Source: an uncultured Coriobacteriaceae bacterium
GTDB lineage: Bacteria > Actinomycetota > Coriobacteriia > Coriobacteriales > Atopobiaceae
NCBI GenBank assembly: GCA_902779675.1
Contig: CACZCK010000002.1
Location: 62,001 to 126,000 of the forward strand
Length of the DNA: 64,000 bases
Direction: 5' to 3'
Shown here one piece after another: positions 52,358-63,535 of the stretch. The notes under the pieces are model-generated. The model was not told the origin of the DNA. It searched no databases and saw only the letters and a list, made by a program, of their open reading frames with translations. Position 1 is the first letter of the stretch; each line of letters begins with the position of its first letter. Made by a program: the position numbers and the translations under genes.

Positions 52358-52906
52358 ATGGATAAGCTCGAGAAGGTCGAACTGGTTCGCGCCAAGGCGG
52401 GCGTCAGCTACCAGGATGCCAAGGAGGCACTCGAGGCTTGCGAATATGACGTGCTCGACGCGATCATCTGGCTCGAGAACGCAGGCAAGGCCGACGTGCA
52501 GACCGCAAGCTACGAAACCACCAGCAACAGCTCCTACACCCAGGCCGCATCGCCCGAGATGCGCGAGGCGCAGGAGGAGTATCAGCGCACCAGCAAGAAG
52601 ACCAAGGTCGGCGAGGTGTTCTCCGGCTTCTGCGAGGAGTCGCGCAAGATCATTCGCGCCGGCATCGACATGACCTTCATCGCCGAGCGCAACGGGCATG
52701 CCGTCGTGTCGGTCCCGCTCATCATCGTGGTGGCCGGCATCCTGTTCTGGGGCGCCTCGATCTGGCTGCTCATCGTGGGCCTGTTCTTTGGCTTCCGCTA
52801 TCGCATCGAAGGCGCCAGCCCGCTGACCATCGACGTCAACGAAGCCATGGACAAGGCCGCCGACGCCGCCGAGAGCATCAAGAATGACTTTGGAAAGGAC
52901 GAGTAG
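52358..52906 (+). CDS. DUF4342 membrane protein with UBA-like N-terminus
   Basis: The 182-residue protein begins with a UBA/TS-N-like helical bundle (KVELVRAKAGVSYQDAKEAL, then CEYDVLDAIIWLE) and continues with the DUF4342 part, including one or two membrane segments (VPLIIVVAGILFWGASIWLL). AAGGAAG precedes ATG 52358. Function is unknown. Confidence 0.7.
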   Translation: MDKLEKVELVRAKAGVSYQDAKEALEACEYDVLDAIIWLENAGKADVQTASYETTSNSSYTQAASPEMREAQEEYQRTSKKTKVGEVFSGFCEESRKIIRAGIDMTFIAERNGHAVVSVPLIIVVAGILFWGASIWLLIVGLFFGFRYRIEGASPLTIDVNEAMDKAADAAESIKNDFGKDE

Positions 52907-52956
52907 TGCTGTGCACGCGGTAGGATATCAGTAGATGAAGCAAACCGCGTAACCGC

Positions 52957-52981
52957 GGGGCCGGGAGTGCATCCCGGCCCC
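52957..52981 (+). terminator. Hairpin terminator before the two-component operon
   Basis: A perfect 10-bp GC-rich stem (52957-52966 and 52972-52981) with a 5-nt loop lies after the DUF4342 gene. The T-tract is weak. Confidence 0.6.
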
Positions 52982-53012
52982 GTCCGTGCGCCTTGGACGG
53001 TTGGAGTCGCAG

Positions 53013-53720
53013 ATGGCACGCATACTGGTTGTCGAGGACGAGCCCAAGATCGCCCGCTTCGTCGAGCTCGAGCTCACGCACGAGGGCTACGAGGTCGACA
53101 AGGTGGCCGACGGGCGTGCAGGCGTCGAGACCGCCCTGGCCGGCGACTACGACCTCATCCTGCTCGACGTGCTGCTCCCCCAGCTCAATGGCATGGAGGT
53201 GCTGCGCCGCATCAGGCGCGAAAGTGACGTGCCCGTCATCATGCTCACCGCTCGCGACGCCGTCATGGACAAGGTAGCCGGTCTCGACGCCGGGGCGGAC
53301 GACTACATCACCAAGCCCTTTGCCATCGAGGAGCTGCTGGCGCGCATCCGCGTGGCCCTCAAGCGCCGCGAGTCGGCCTCCCCCGCAGCGGAGGCCTCGA
53401 TGCCGCCCGAGCCCGACCACCACGTGCTGTCGATCCGCGGCGTGACACTCGACGTGGAGCGCCACGAGGTCAAGGTGGGCGACGACCCCATCGAGCTCAC
53501 CAACCGCGAGTTCGAAGTGCTCAAGGCCCTCATGGAGAACCGCAACGTGGTCATGACACGCGAGAGGCTTGCCCAGCTGGCCTGCGGCTACGACTTTGTG
53601 GGCGAGACCAACATCATCGACGTCTACATCCGTCACCTGCGCTCAAAGATCGACGACCGCCACGGCATCAAGCTCATTTCGACCGTGCGAGGAGTAGGCT
53701 ATGTTATCCGAGAAGACTAG
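53013..53720 (+). CDS. OmpR/PhoB-family response regulator
   Basis: The 235-residue protein has a receiver domain with Asp52 (LILLDVLLP) and the late lysine in YITKPF, then a winged-helix DNA-binding domain (LTNREFEVLKALMENRNVVM, then VYIRHLRSKID). ATG 53013 begins the homology. Its last 20 nt overlap the kinase gene, so the two form one operon. Confidence 0.9.
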   Translation: MARILVVEDEPKIARFVELELTHEGYEVDKVADGRAGVETALAGDYDLILLDVLLPQLNGMEVLRRIRRESDVPVIMLTARDAVMDKVAGLDAGADDYITKPFAIEELLARIRVALKRRESASPAAEASMPPEPDHHVLSIRGVTLDVERHEVKVGDDPIELTNREFEVLKALMENRNVVMTRERLAQLACGYDFVGETNIIDVYIRHLRSKIDDRHGIKLISTVRGVGYVIRED

Positions 53721-55083
53721 CAGGCGACCGGTGGCGCTCGATGAGCGGCCCGCACACACCGCATTGCGCTCGCCGTCGCGTCCCACAGCCTCCATCGCCC
53801 GTTCCATCAGCTGGGGCTTTACCTGGCGCAAGCTCGTCCATTGGCTCCTTGAGGACGTGCTGGTGGTGTCGCTTTTAATCTGTGCCTTCGTGTGGCACTG
53901 CACGGCGATGCTACCCGCGGCGGCAGCCGACGGCATCACCGAGAACGTGCTGGGAACACCCATCGTCAAACCCTCCCACTGCGTGTTCACTGGCAACGGG
54001 GCCAACATCTCGACGTGGAAGTTCACCATCCACGGGGGCGATGGCGCCGAATACGCGACCATGATGGAACCCTACGTGCGGCTCCTCATACCGCCTGCAG
54101 CCTTCATGCTCTTTTGCCAGGTGCTCGACCTGTTTGACTTCTTCAGTGACACGCGGCGCGTCCGCCGCAAGCTGCAGCCCCTCAACGACCTCGCCATCGC
54201 CGCCGAAGCCATCGGACAGGTCACGGCCAGCCGCGATCCCATGACCGACGACGACAAGATGGCGACCCTCGAGCAGGCCATCGAGCGCGCCACCGTCGAC
54301 TCGCCCACCGTGTCTACCGGCGACAAGGACCTCCGCAGCATCGAGGTGGCCCTCAATGGCCTGCTGCGCCAGATGCAGGAGGCAAAGCTGCAGCAGATGC
54401 GCTTTGTGTCGGACGCGAGCCACGAGCTACGCACGCCCATCGCCGTGATCCAGGGCTACGTCAACATGCTCGACCGCTGGGGCAAGACCGACGAGAGCGT
54501 GCTCGAGGAGTCCATCGAGGCGCTCAAGGCAGAGTCCGACCACATGCAGGAGCTCGTGGAGCAGCTGCTGTTTTTGGCACGTGGCGACTCGGGCCGCAAC
54601 GCCCTCAACCGCACCGACGTCAACATCGCCCAGGTGGTGCACGAGGTGTGGGAGGAGTCCTGCATGATCGACGAGCAGCACGACTACCGCTGCACCGTGA
54701 GCGAGGATGACACACAGAGCGACCACCTGCTCACCGAGGGCGACCTTGCCATGCTCAAGCAGAGCCTGCGCATCATCGTGCAGAACGCGGAGAAATACTC
54801 CCCCACCGGCTCGACCATCACCCTCTCCGCACGGCGTGAGGGGCAAAGCGTCTGCTACAGCGTGCAGGACGAGGGCATCGGCATGTCGGAGGCCGACGTG
54901 CGCCACATCTTCGAGCGCTTCTACCGCGCCGAGGGCGCGCGAGACGGAGAGACTGCCGGAACCGGATTGGGGCTCTCCATCGCCAAGTGGATCGTGGACG
55001 CGCACGAGGGCTCGATCGAGGTGGTCTCGCGCGAGGGCGTGGGCACGCGCTTCATCGTGCGGCTCCCCGCCAAGCAGGTCTAG
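53701..55083 (+). CDS. Sensor histidine kinase (HisKA type)
   Basis: The 460-residue kinase has two membrane helices (about 52-72 and 125-145) bounding a ~50-residue outer loop. A HAMP-like linker follows, then the phospho-acceptor His241 in SDASHELRTPIAVIQG and an ATPase domain (NAEKYSP, DEGIGM, GTGLGLSI). It should phosphorylate the regulator encoded before it. The signal is unknown. Confidence 0.88.
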   Translation: MLSEKTSRRPVALDERPAHTALRSPSRPTASIARSISWGFTWRKLVHWLLEDVLVVSLLICAFVWHCTAMLPAAAADGITENVLGTPIVKPSHCVFTGNGANISTWKFTIHGGDGAEYATMMEPYVRLLIPPAAFMLFCQVLDLFDFFSDTRRVRRKLQPLNDLAIAAEAIGQVTASRDPMTDDDKMATLEQAIERATVDSPTVSTGDKDLRSIEVALNGLLRQMQEAKLQQMRFVSDASHELRTPIAVIQGYVNMLDRWGKTDESVLEESIEALKAESDHMQELVEQLLFLARGDSGRNALNRTDVNIAQVVHEVWEESCMIDEQHDYRCTVSEDDTQSDHLLTEGDLAMLKQSLRIIVQNAEKYSPTGSTITLSARREGQSVCYSVQDEGIGMSEADVRHIFERFYRAEGARDGETAGTGLGLSIAKWIVDAHEGSIEVVSREGVGTRFIVRLPAKQV

Positions 55084-55092
55084 GACGGCAGG

Positions 55093-56439
55093 CTACGCGA
55101 CAGCACCCGTCTCGTCGCTGCCATACATCAGAATGCTCACTGCAAACTCCCCGCCCTCGGCGTTGAGGTCGAACGAGCCGCCGTAGCGCTGCACGATGGT
55201 CCGCACCGACGCGAGGCCTATGCCGTGGTTGCGGCTCTTGGTACGAGGCAGACCGTTGCGACCCAGCCTGATGGTACCCTCGTAGGGGTTGCGCACCACA
55301 ATGCCCAGCATGCCCTCCGACATCAGTCGCGCCGTCACGCGCACCACACGGCGCTCTTCGGGCAGGTTGGCCACCGCCTGCAGGGCATTCTCGACCAGGT
55401 TGCCCAGCACCGAGCAGAGGTCGGACTCCTTGACAAAGACACGGCCGGGCACGTCGAGCGACCACTCGATGCGCGAGCCCTGCTGCGCGGCCTGCTGGTC
55501 GTAGTAGGAGTAGACCGCGTCGACGGCGCGGTTGGCGTACATCATGGTGGTCGCCTTGCCAGCCTCGCCCACCAGCTCAGACACGTAGCTGACCAGCTCG
55601 TCGCGCTGGTCCGAACGGGCAAGCTGGTCGATGACGCGCAGATGCTGACGGAAGTCATGCCGCATCTCGCGCGTCTTGTCCATGTAGTCCTTGAGCTGGC
55701 CGTAGCGGCGCTCCTCCATGGAAAGCATGCCGTTCTCCTGCCTGAGACGGGCGTTCTCCGCCAAGTGCGTCACGAGGCGGTACACCATGTCGAACAACAG
55801 CTGGAGGATAAGCGTGAACACCCCAAGTACGAGAAGGGCAATGACACGGATGCGGCCTTGCATGAGCACGTCGTAGCTGTAGGGGTTGATCCAGAGCAGC
55901 AACGCGCACATGAGGAAGATCGCGAAGGTCACGCTCGCCCACGACCCGCTGATTCCCTCGTGAACCACCAAAGCGGGCAGCTCATAGGTGAGCGTACGGT
56001 AGAACATGATGCCCACGGCCATCTCGCACCCCAGGCAAAGGATTGACGAGACGGGCAGGAAGACCTCCTGGTGCGGATTGGCCATCTCGAGAGGGGCTAC
56101 CAGAAAGTTGGCGAACATGCAGCCGATGGTGCAGAGCAGGGTGGCAAACAGAAAGCAGAAGATGACCTTGTCGACCCTGAGGTTGACCACATAGCTGTAG
56201 ACGGCAAGCATCAGCGGCATGAACGCGAACAGCAGCCAGTTGGACGGGCATTCGAGGTAGGCGCAAATGCCGGCGCCCACCAGAACGTAGGCAGCCATGA
56301 AAACGACTGCGGAGGCATAGACCGTCGACGAGCGGCGCCTCAGGCAGTCCCTGACAGGAAGGAGCGCAAACACGGCTCCCGGCACGGCGGAGGCCAGCTC
56401 GAGGGCATAGCATAGAGGCAGGATGGCATCGATGCCCAT
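55093..56439 (-). CDS. AgrC-like sensor histidine kinase (GHKL, HPK10 type)
   Basis: The 448-residue protein has six or seven N-terminal membrane helices, a coiled segment, the phospho-acceptor His261 in REMRHDFRQHLRV and a GHKL ATPase (NLVENALQA, then NHGIGLASV). This is the AgrC-type arrangement that often senses peptides. It pairs with the LytTR regulator encoded just upstream. No precursor peptide gene was recognised nearby. Confidence 0.85.
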   Translation of the reverse strand: MGIDAILPLCYALELASAVPGAVFALLPVRDCLRRRSSTVYASAVVFMAAYVLVGAGICAYLECPSNWLLFAFMPLMLAVYSYVVNLRVDKVIFCFLFATLLCTIGCMFANFLVAPLEMANPHQEVFLPVSSILCLGCEMAVGIMFYRTLTYELPALVVHEGISGSWASVTFAIFLMCALLLWINPYSYDVLMQGRIRVIALLVLGVFTLILQLLFDMVYRLVTHLAENARLRQENGMLSMEERRYGQLKDYMDKTREMRHDFRQHLRVIDQLARSDQRDELVSYVSELVGEAGKATTMMYANRAVDAVYSYYDQQAAQQGSRIEWSLDVPGRVFVKESDLCSVLGNLVENALQAVANLPEERRVVRVTARLMSEGMLGIVVRNPYEGTIRLGRNGLPRTKSRNHGIGLASVRTIVQRYGGSFDLNAEGGEFAVSILMYGSDETGAVA

Positions 56440-56443
56440 GCCC

Positions 56444-57184
56444 CTATCGCCCTTCCATCCGCGCGATCGTGTACCGCGAGAACTTGTTGACCAGCTCAGC
56501 ACGGCTGCGCACACGCAAGGGGAAGATGGTGCCGTCGCGCATCCTAAAGACATCCCCGTCGAGCCTGAGCACCTGATCCATGTTGACCAGAATGCCTCGG
56601 TTGCACCGCAGGAACCGCGGGTCGGCCGTAAGCAGGTTCTCGATCTCGGTGAAGGTCATGATGCTGCGCAGGGTCTGGCCGTCGGTAAGATGCACCTCGA
56701 CGGCGTGGCCGCGCGCCTCGACGGCGCACAGCTTACCCAGCGGTACATCGTGCACGCTGCGGGGCACGCGGATGGACACCACGGGCTCGTCGGCCGAAAG
56801 CGCACGCAGCGCCTCACCCAGCACCTCGTGCAGGCGGCTCTCCTCATAGGGCTTGATGAGGTAGTCGAAGGGGTGGATGGGAAAGGCGTCGAAGGCGTAC
56901 TCGCTCGAGGTGGTGAGAAAGACGATAAGCACCTTCTCGTCGACGGCGCGCAGGTGCCTCGCCAGCTCGATGCCATTGACGTCGCCCATGCAGATGTCCA
57001 AGAACACCAAATCGCTCTTGCCGGGTTCGTAGCTGGCCAGCATCTGCTCGGCATTCTCGAACTGTCGCAGGCGAAGCGTGATGTCGGGACGGTTGGCAAA
57101 GTAGGTACGCAGGCCTGCGGAGAGACGATTGCGGTCTATCTGCAGGTCATCGGTAATGTCGATGTGCAATTCCATCTCTCTCAC
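56444..57184 (-). CDS. LytTR-family response regulator
   Basis: The 246-residue protein has a receiver domain with Asp63 (DLVFLDICMGD) and a LytTR DNA-binding domain (IMTFTEIENLLTADPRFLRC, RGILVNMDQV). It starts the operon with the AgrC-like kinase 4 bp downstream. A TAGCCTAT direct repeat upstream may be its own binding site. Confidence 0.88.
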   Translation of the reverse strand: MREMELHIDITDDLQIDRNRLSAGLRTYFANRPDITLRLRQFENAEQMLASYEPGKSDLVFLDICMGDVNGIELARHLRAVDEKVLIVFLTTSSEYAFDAFPIHPFDYLIKPYEESRLHEVLGEALRALSADEPVVSIRVPRSVHDVPLGKLCAVEARGHAVEVHLTDGQTLRSIMTFTEIENLLTADPRFLRCNRGILVNMDQVLRLDGDVFRMRDGTIFPLRVRSRAELVNKFSRYTIARMEGR

Positions 57185-57236
57185 CCCCTTGCACCAAATT
57201 GCTACTTGCCCGGTCGCATTATAGGCGAAACAAATG

Positions 57237-57270
57237 TAGCCTATTCTTTATTTTACTACTATTAGCCTAT
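57237..57270 (-). promoter_or_regulatory. TAGCCTAT direct repeat and promoter of the LytTR operon
   Basis: TAGCCTAT occurs at 57237-57244 and 57263-57270, 26 bp apart, in an AT-rich stretch. On the minus strand a TATAAT-like -10 lies just downstream, around 57219-57225. The repeat may be a LytTR regulator site. Confidence 0.45.
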
Positions 57271-57336
57271 CGGTAATAAACTACAGTGAGTAATTGATGC
57301 AAATTGGAGCAATTGTCCAAAGCCAAAGACAAAAGA

Positions 57337-57371
57337 GTGGGGGCGCCGCAATCCAGTCGCGGCGCCCCCAC
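57337..57371 (-). terminator. Rho-independent terminator after the GH1 gene
   Basis: A perfect 13-bp GC-rich stem (57337-57349 and 57359-57371) with a 9-nt loop is followed on the minus strand by CTTTTGTCTTTGG. Confidence 0.85.
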
Positions 57372-57395
57372 CGAGCAGCTTTTGCTTGTTAGGCC

Positions 57396-58925
<1,530 letters not shown>

Positions 58926-59027
58926 TCAGCATTGATGATTTCAATTCTACGGGCGGGTGTCCCACCATTCGTGTTCGTCCTGTGGGCAACGGTAAGTGGC
59001 ACCCGTACGCCGTGAGCCACGTCCAAG

Positions 59028-59564
59028 CTAGGCGAGGCTGCATCCCAGCTCGTAGGCCTCGCGCGGGTACTGCGAGGCACGCGTCATGCCCGTGCTGCCG
59101 CACCCGTAACCCAGCACCATGCCGCAGTCGCGCCATTGCAGGTAGCGCACGAGCGTGTGGTAGTGAGCCACCAGCGCCTCGAAGGTCCAGTCGTCGGCGT
59201 TCCAGGCAACCGTGAGCAGCGCCGAGCGCAGATGCCTGCGTGTAATGCTCGAGTTGGCGCTACAAAAGCGGTCGATGACGCACTTGAGCTGCGCCGCCAT
59301 GCCGTAGTAGTAAAGCGGCGTGGCGAGTACCAACATGTCGGCCGCCAGGATCTGCCTGCGCAGCGCGTCCATATCGTCATGCTGCACGCAGGGTCCCTCG
59401 TACCCGCAGGCCACGCACCCCGTGCAAGGCGCAATGTCCAGGCGGTCCACGTCGACGCGCGTCACCGTGTGGCCCGCCTCGCGCGCGCCGCGCGCAAACT
59501 CGTCGGCCAGGATGGCGGTCGAGCCACGCAGGTTCGGGCTCGCCTGCAAGATGAGAACGTTCAT
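59028..59564 (-). CDS. NAD(P)H-dependent FMN reductase-like protein
   Basis: The 178-residue flavodoxin-fold protein has the FMN phosphate motif ASPNLRGSTA and a TPLYYYGMAAQLK block. The CTGCVACGYEGPC segment has four cysteines, as in iron-sulfur flavoprotein-like reductases. It probably reduces quinones or other small electron acceptors. It lies 24 bp downstream of a flavodoxin gene. Confidence 0.78.
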   Translation of the reverse strand: MNVLILQASPNLRGSTAILADEFARGAREAGHTVTRVDVDRLDIAPCTGCVACGYEGPCVQHDDMDALRRQILAADMLVLATPLYYYGMAAQLKCVIDRFCSANSSITRRHLRSALLTVAWNADDWTFEALVAHYHTLVRYLQWRDCGMVLGYGCGSTGMTRASQYPREAYELGCSLA

Positions 59565-59588
59565 CAGTCCCTCTCCCCTGCGTTGGGC

Positions 59589-60065
59589 CTACAGCCAGGC
59601 GCTCGCCCAGGCCTTCAGGTCTGCTGCCGAGACGGATGAGGCCAGACGCTCGCCCTCCACGACGCGTGCGCCATCGGCCAACGCCGCCATGTTGCTACCG
59701 GAACCGCCGATGCCGCTGCCGCCGGAGGTCGCAAAGGGCACCACCGTCTTGCCGGCAAAGTCGTAGCTTTCCATGAAGGTGTCGATAATGGACGGCTCGC
59801 GATACCACCAAATGGGGAAGCCCACGAACACCACGTCGTAGCCATCCATGCCAGCAATCTCAGATGCAATGGCCGGGCGGCAGGTTGGGTCGCCCATCTC
59901 GATGGAGCTGCGGCTCCGCTTGTTGCGCCAGTCGATGTCGGCCGAGGTGTAGGGCACCTCAGGCTCGATCTCAAACAGGTCGGCGCCGATCGCCTGTGCC
60001 AGGCGCTCCGCCACGCGCTCCGTCGTACCGCTCACGCTGAAGTACGCCACCAATGCCTTCGTCAT
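59589..60065 (-). CDS. Flavodoxin
   Basis: The 158-residue protein has the FMN-binding loop [16 protein letters not shown] and the aromatic block [12 protein letters not shown]. It is of the short flavodoxin type common in anaerobes and carries electrons in the cytoplasm. The C-terminus resembles that of similar proteins without a fused domain. Confidence 0.85.
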   Translation of the reverse strand: MTKALVAYFSVSGTTERVAERLAQAIGADLFEIEPEVPYTSADIDWRNKRSRSSIEMGDPTCRPAIASEIAGMDGYDVVFVGFPIWWYREPSIIDTFMESYDFAGKTVVPFATSGGSGIGGSGSNMAALADGARVVEGERLASSVSAADLKAWASAWL

Positions 60066-60101
60066 GTCAGTTCCTCTTTCTTATACCGAGCGTCCGCTCG
60101 T

Positions 60102-61436
60102 CTATACCACACGCTTGCTCTTCCATGCCCCGCTGCGCCATCGCCAGATCAGCGCGACCGCTCGGGCCAGCCAGTCGGCGCACATGGCCCACGCGATGCC
60201 CATTACGCCCATGCCCAGCAGCACGCCCAGCACATACGACAGCACGAGCCGCACCGCAAGCGTGCAGGCGATGGACACCCACATGGTAAAGGCCACGTCG
60301 CCAGTGGCGCGCAGGCCGTTGCCCAGGCAGCCGGAGAACGGGAAGACGAGTGCGTTGAACGTGTTGTGCAGTGCCACCAGCTGGATGACCAGCGCGATAG
60401 TCTGCGGTTCCAGCGCATAGAAGCGCAGGATGAGCGGCGTGGCGGCAAACACGGCAATGTTCCACGCCACGGAGAAGACCAGCGTGATGCGCATGAGCCG
60501 GCCAAAGTAGCGGCTCGCCGCCTCCACGTCGCCAGCGCCCATGCACTGGCCGATGACGGTGATGAAGACCGGCCCAAAGGCCGAGCCTGCCAGCGCAGCC
60601 AGGCTCCATATGCTCTGGGCCACGCCGTTCGCCGCAATCTGGTAGGTGCCAAACAGGGCCACGATGGACGAGAGGGCCACCTTGACCAGCTGGAAGATGG
60701 CGTTCTCGGCACCGTTGGGCACGGCGATGCCGCCGATCTTGGCAAGCATGGGCCCGTTCCAGCGGCCGATCCATCGTATGCGATAGCGCACGTCGCGCTC
60801 GCGGAAGGCCATCCAGGTGATGATCGCCGCAGAGGCCATGCGCGCCACCAGCGAGGGCCAGGCCACGCCTGCCACACCGGCATGCAGCACAAAGATGCCC
60901 ACGTAGTTGCCCACCACGTTGATCACGTTGGAGACTATCGACACCACCATGGTGATGCTCGTCTTGCCCACACTGCGGAAAAGCGCGGCACCTGCGTTGT
61001 AGACCGCCAGCGCCGGATACGAGAGCGCGGAGATGCGCAGGTAGGTGAGGCAGGCTGCCATGACGTCGGGCTCGACGCGGCCAAACATCAGCCCCAGCAG
61101 CTGCCGCGCGAACAGAAGCACTGCCACGCTCATGGCCACCGAGAATACCGCCGAGAACATAAGGAGCTGGCTTGCCGTCTCGCTCGCGAGGTCGCGGTCG
61201 CGCATGCCCACGTACTGCGACACCACCACGGCGCCACCGGCCGCCAAGGCCGTGAACAGAAAGATGAACACGGTGTTGAACTGGTTGACCAACGACACGC
61301 CAGCCACGGCGGCCTCACCCGCCTGGCTGATGAAGAACGTGTCGGCCAGACCCACGAGCATGACGAGCAGCTGCTCGAAGAACAGGGGCACGATCATGCG
61401 CGCAAGGTCGCGATTCGAGAAAGGCTCGACAGCCAC
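60102..61436 (-). CDS. MATE-family efflux transporter
   Basis: The 444-residue protein has twelve hydrophobic segments and MATE features near the start (PLFFEQLLVMLVGLADTFFI), with repeats of AGVAWPSLVARM and PFSGCLGNGLRATGD. It exports drugs or other compounds with sodium or proton exchange. It is near the flavodoxin gene on the same strand and may share its transcript. Confidence 0.87.
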   Translation of the reverse strand: MAVEPFSNRDLARMIVPLFFEQLLVMLVGLADTFFISQAGEAAVAGVSLVNQFNTVFIFLFTALAAGGAVVVSQYVGMRDRDLASETASQLLMFSAVFSVAMSVAVLLFARQLLGLMFGRVEPDVMAACLTYLRISALSYPALAVYNAGAALFRSVGKTSITMVVSIVSNVINVVGNYVGIFVLHAGVAGVAWPSLVARMASAAIITWMAFRERDVRYRIRWIGRWNGPMLAKIGGIAVPNGAENAIFQLVKVALSSIVALFGTYQIAANGVAQSIWSLAALAGSAFGPVFITVIGQCMGAGDVEAASRYFGRLMRITLVFSVAWNIAVFAATPLILRFYALEPQTIALVIQLVALHNTFNALVFPFSGCLGNGLRATGDVAFTMWVSIACTLAVRLVLSYVLGVLLGMGVMGIAWAMCADWLARAVALIWRWRSGAWKSKRVV

Positions 61437-61551
61437 GGGACTCCTCCAGATACTCGGTCCTTATCAACTACGAGTATGGAGGCACTCCGTCCATAGCTCA
61501 AATACCTAGAGTGATGCCCTGCCATTCATAGCGAGCATGATGCTCCAGACG

Positions 61552-62250
61552 CTAGCGCAGACCGATCCTTGGAGGCTCACCGGCACCGCCGATAGACCAC
61601 CTGTTGGGAACGCCCGAGCCGTCGAGGCCGCCGCAGTCCAGGCCGCTGTAATCCTGCTGGAGAATCTCAGCGCAGCTGAACGCGCCGTCCTCCCACTCGA
61701 ACACGTAGACCATGCAGTTGGAGTTGCGAATGGGCCTAAACGCGTTCTGGGGCTCGACGGTCATGAAGAAGTGCCTCAGTACGCCGCCCGAGCTCACCAC
61801 TAACACGTTGTGCGTGTCGGGGTCGGCCATAATCTGCCCGAGGCAGGCGGTCACACGAGCGTTAACCTCGTCGTCGGACTCACCGCCCGCAGCAGCCATA
61901 ACCTGCGAGCGGAGGGTCGGGTCGCCGCCGATGAAGTCGGGCTCGCAGAAGTCGTCCTTGGCCTCGAAGATGCCAAAGCCGCACTCGCGCAGGCCCTTCA
62001 TGCGCACATAGGGCTTGATCTCACCAAACGCCGACTGGCACACCAGCTCCATGGTGTCGCAGCAGCGCTCCGACGTGCTCGTGTAAAAGTGGTCGAACTC
62101 TACGCCGCGCTTCGCAAGCTCCTCGCCGGCGATCCGGCACTGCTCGATACCGCGCGGCGTTATGGGAGAGTCGCACCAGCCTTGGCTCTTGTGCTGCACG
62201 TTGAACAGGGTCTCGCAATGACGCATGGCGTACAGGAGCTTCTTTGACAC
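61552..62250 (-). CDS. Histidine phosphatase family protein
   Basis: The 232-residue protein has the phosphatase start YAMRHCETLFN (RHC in place of the common RHG) and a late SSGGVLRHF with the second His. It resembles phosphoglycerate mutase-like phosphatases. The C-terminal ~40 residues are unusual for the family. The substrate is unknown. Confidence 0.82.
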   Translation of the reverse strand: MSKKLLYAMRHCETLFNVQHKSQGWCDSPITPRGIEQCRIAGEELAKRGVEFDHFYTSTSERCCDTMELVCQSAFGEIKPYVRMKGLRECGFGIFEAKDDFCEPDFIGGDPTLRSQVMAAAGGESDDEVNARVTACLGQIMADPDTHNVLVVSSGGVLRHFFMTVEPQNAFRPIRNSNCMVYVFEWEDGAFSCAEILQQDYSGLDCGGLDGSGVPNRWSIGGAGEPPRIGLR

Positions 62251-62313
62251 GGCTGCCTCACTCTGGTCGACGCTTGGATACGGTCATCAATTGTACCGCC
62301 ACGTCATAGCAGA

Positions 62314-62354
62314 AGCCCGCCCTGCGCCGGAATTGCCGGTGCGCAGAGCGGGCT
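62314..62354 (-). terminator. Terminator after the DUF362 gene
   Basis: A 14-bp stem with one mismatch (62314-62327 and 62341-62354) also has an inner CCGG/CCGG pair. It lies after the DUF362 stop. Confidence 0.65.
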
Positions 62355-62398
62355 GTCGTCACCAAAACGAACGTCAACGCACGGACGCGAAGAGCTTC

Positions 62399-63535
62399 CT
62401 ACCCCTCGAACGGCACCACGTGGGCCACCGCATCGGACAGGCTGACCTCGGTCTCGCCGTTGTCAAGGTCAAGCAGCTGATAGCGCCAGTTGCCCATGCC
62501 CATCTCGTGCATGCACTCCAGCTGGCGGAAGCCATGGCGGGTGGTCATGCGCTCCTCGAGGTCGTGGTTGTGTACCAGACCGGCCTTGGTCATGGTCAGC
62601 ACGAGGTCGACGCTGGCGGTATCGATGGCACAGATGTCGGTGGAGACCAGGATGCCCACGTTGGGCGTGACCACGGGTGCGGCGGCGGTGCCCTCGCAGT
62701 CGCAGCTCACACTCATGTTGCGCAGCACGTTGATGTAGACCACGTGCTCGCCAAAGTGGTCGATGGTGGCCTTGGTCGACTCGGTGATCTTCTCCATCAG
62801 CTCCTCGTTGACCACGCTCCACTGACTGCCCCAGCTCTCGCCGTTGTCGGACGTCTGGGTGTGGATCCACTTCTTGCCCTCCTTACCGGAGGCGCAGCCA
62901 ATGCCGATGTTCTTGTTGGAGCCGCCGAAGCCGCCCATGGCATGGCCCTTGAAGTGCGTGAGCGTGAGCATGGAGTCGTAGTTGGCCAGGCTCGCGCCGA
63001 CGGCCATGGTGTCAAACCACTTGCCACCCTCGACGGGCCACTCAACATAGCCCTCGCTGTCGGTGATGTCCACTGGGCAGAAGGTCCAACCGTTGACCTT
63101 GAGGGTCTCGAGATGCTTCTCGGTGGTGTCGCGATCGCCAGCGTAGTAGGTGTTGGTCTCGACGATGGTCGCCTCGGGGAGGTCCTTGTCCACGAGCTCG
63201 GCCACCCACTCGCGCGGGATGATGTTGGGCCCGTGCTGCTCGCCGGTATGCAGCTTGATGGCCACCTTGCCATCGAGCTTGTCAGCCACCTTGGCAAAGG
63301 CCTTGCGCAGGCCGGCTGCAGAGAGGTCGCGCGTGAACCAGACGATGGACGCATCGCCGTCGCGCTGGTCAGCGGGAACGTAGACGTCTCCATTGGTTGC
63401 AGGTGTTGCGTTGTGAATGGCCATAGTGCCCTCCAGACTGGTCGATGGTGGCTCCGCGGTAGACGAACTCCGAGCGCAGGCCCCCAAGGCCAGCGCCTGA
63501 AGGCCCAAAAAGAAGGTCTCGCGACGCGTTAGCAT
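62399..63535 (-). CDS. DUF362 protein with secretion signal
   Basis: The 378-residue protein begins with TRRETFFLGLQALALGACA, a twin-arginine and lipobox-like signal. The rest matches DUF362, with blocks LTHFKGHAMGGFGGSNKNIG and DICAIDTASVDLV. DUF362 proteins are often linked to iron-sulfur or corrinoid redox chemistry, but activity is unclear; CDCEG could bind metal. Its start overlaps the small upstream gene by 7 nt. Confidence 0.72.
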   Translation of the reverse strand: MLTRRETFFLGLQALALGACARSSSTAEPPSTSLEGTMAIHNATPATNGDVYVPADQRDGDASIVWFTRDLSAAGLRKAFAKVADKLDGKVAIKLHTGEQHGPNIIPREWVAELVDKDLPEATIVETNTYYAGDRDTTEKHLETLKVNGWTFCPVDITDSEGYVEWPVEGGKWFDTMAVGASLANYDSMLTLTHFKGHAMGGFGGSNKNIGIGCASGKEGKKWIHTQTSDNGESWGSQWSVVNEELMEKITESTKATIDHFGEHVVYINVLRNMSVSCDCEGTAAAPVVTPNVGILVSTDICAIDTASVDLVLTMTKAGLVHNHDLEERMTTRHGFRQLECMHEMGMGNWRYQLLDLDNGETEVSLSDAVAHVVPFEG

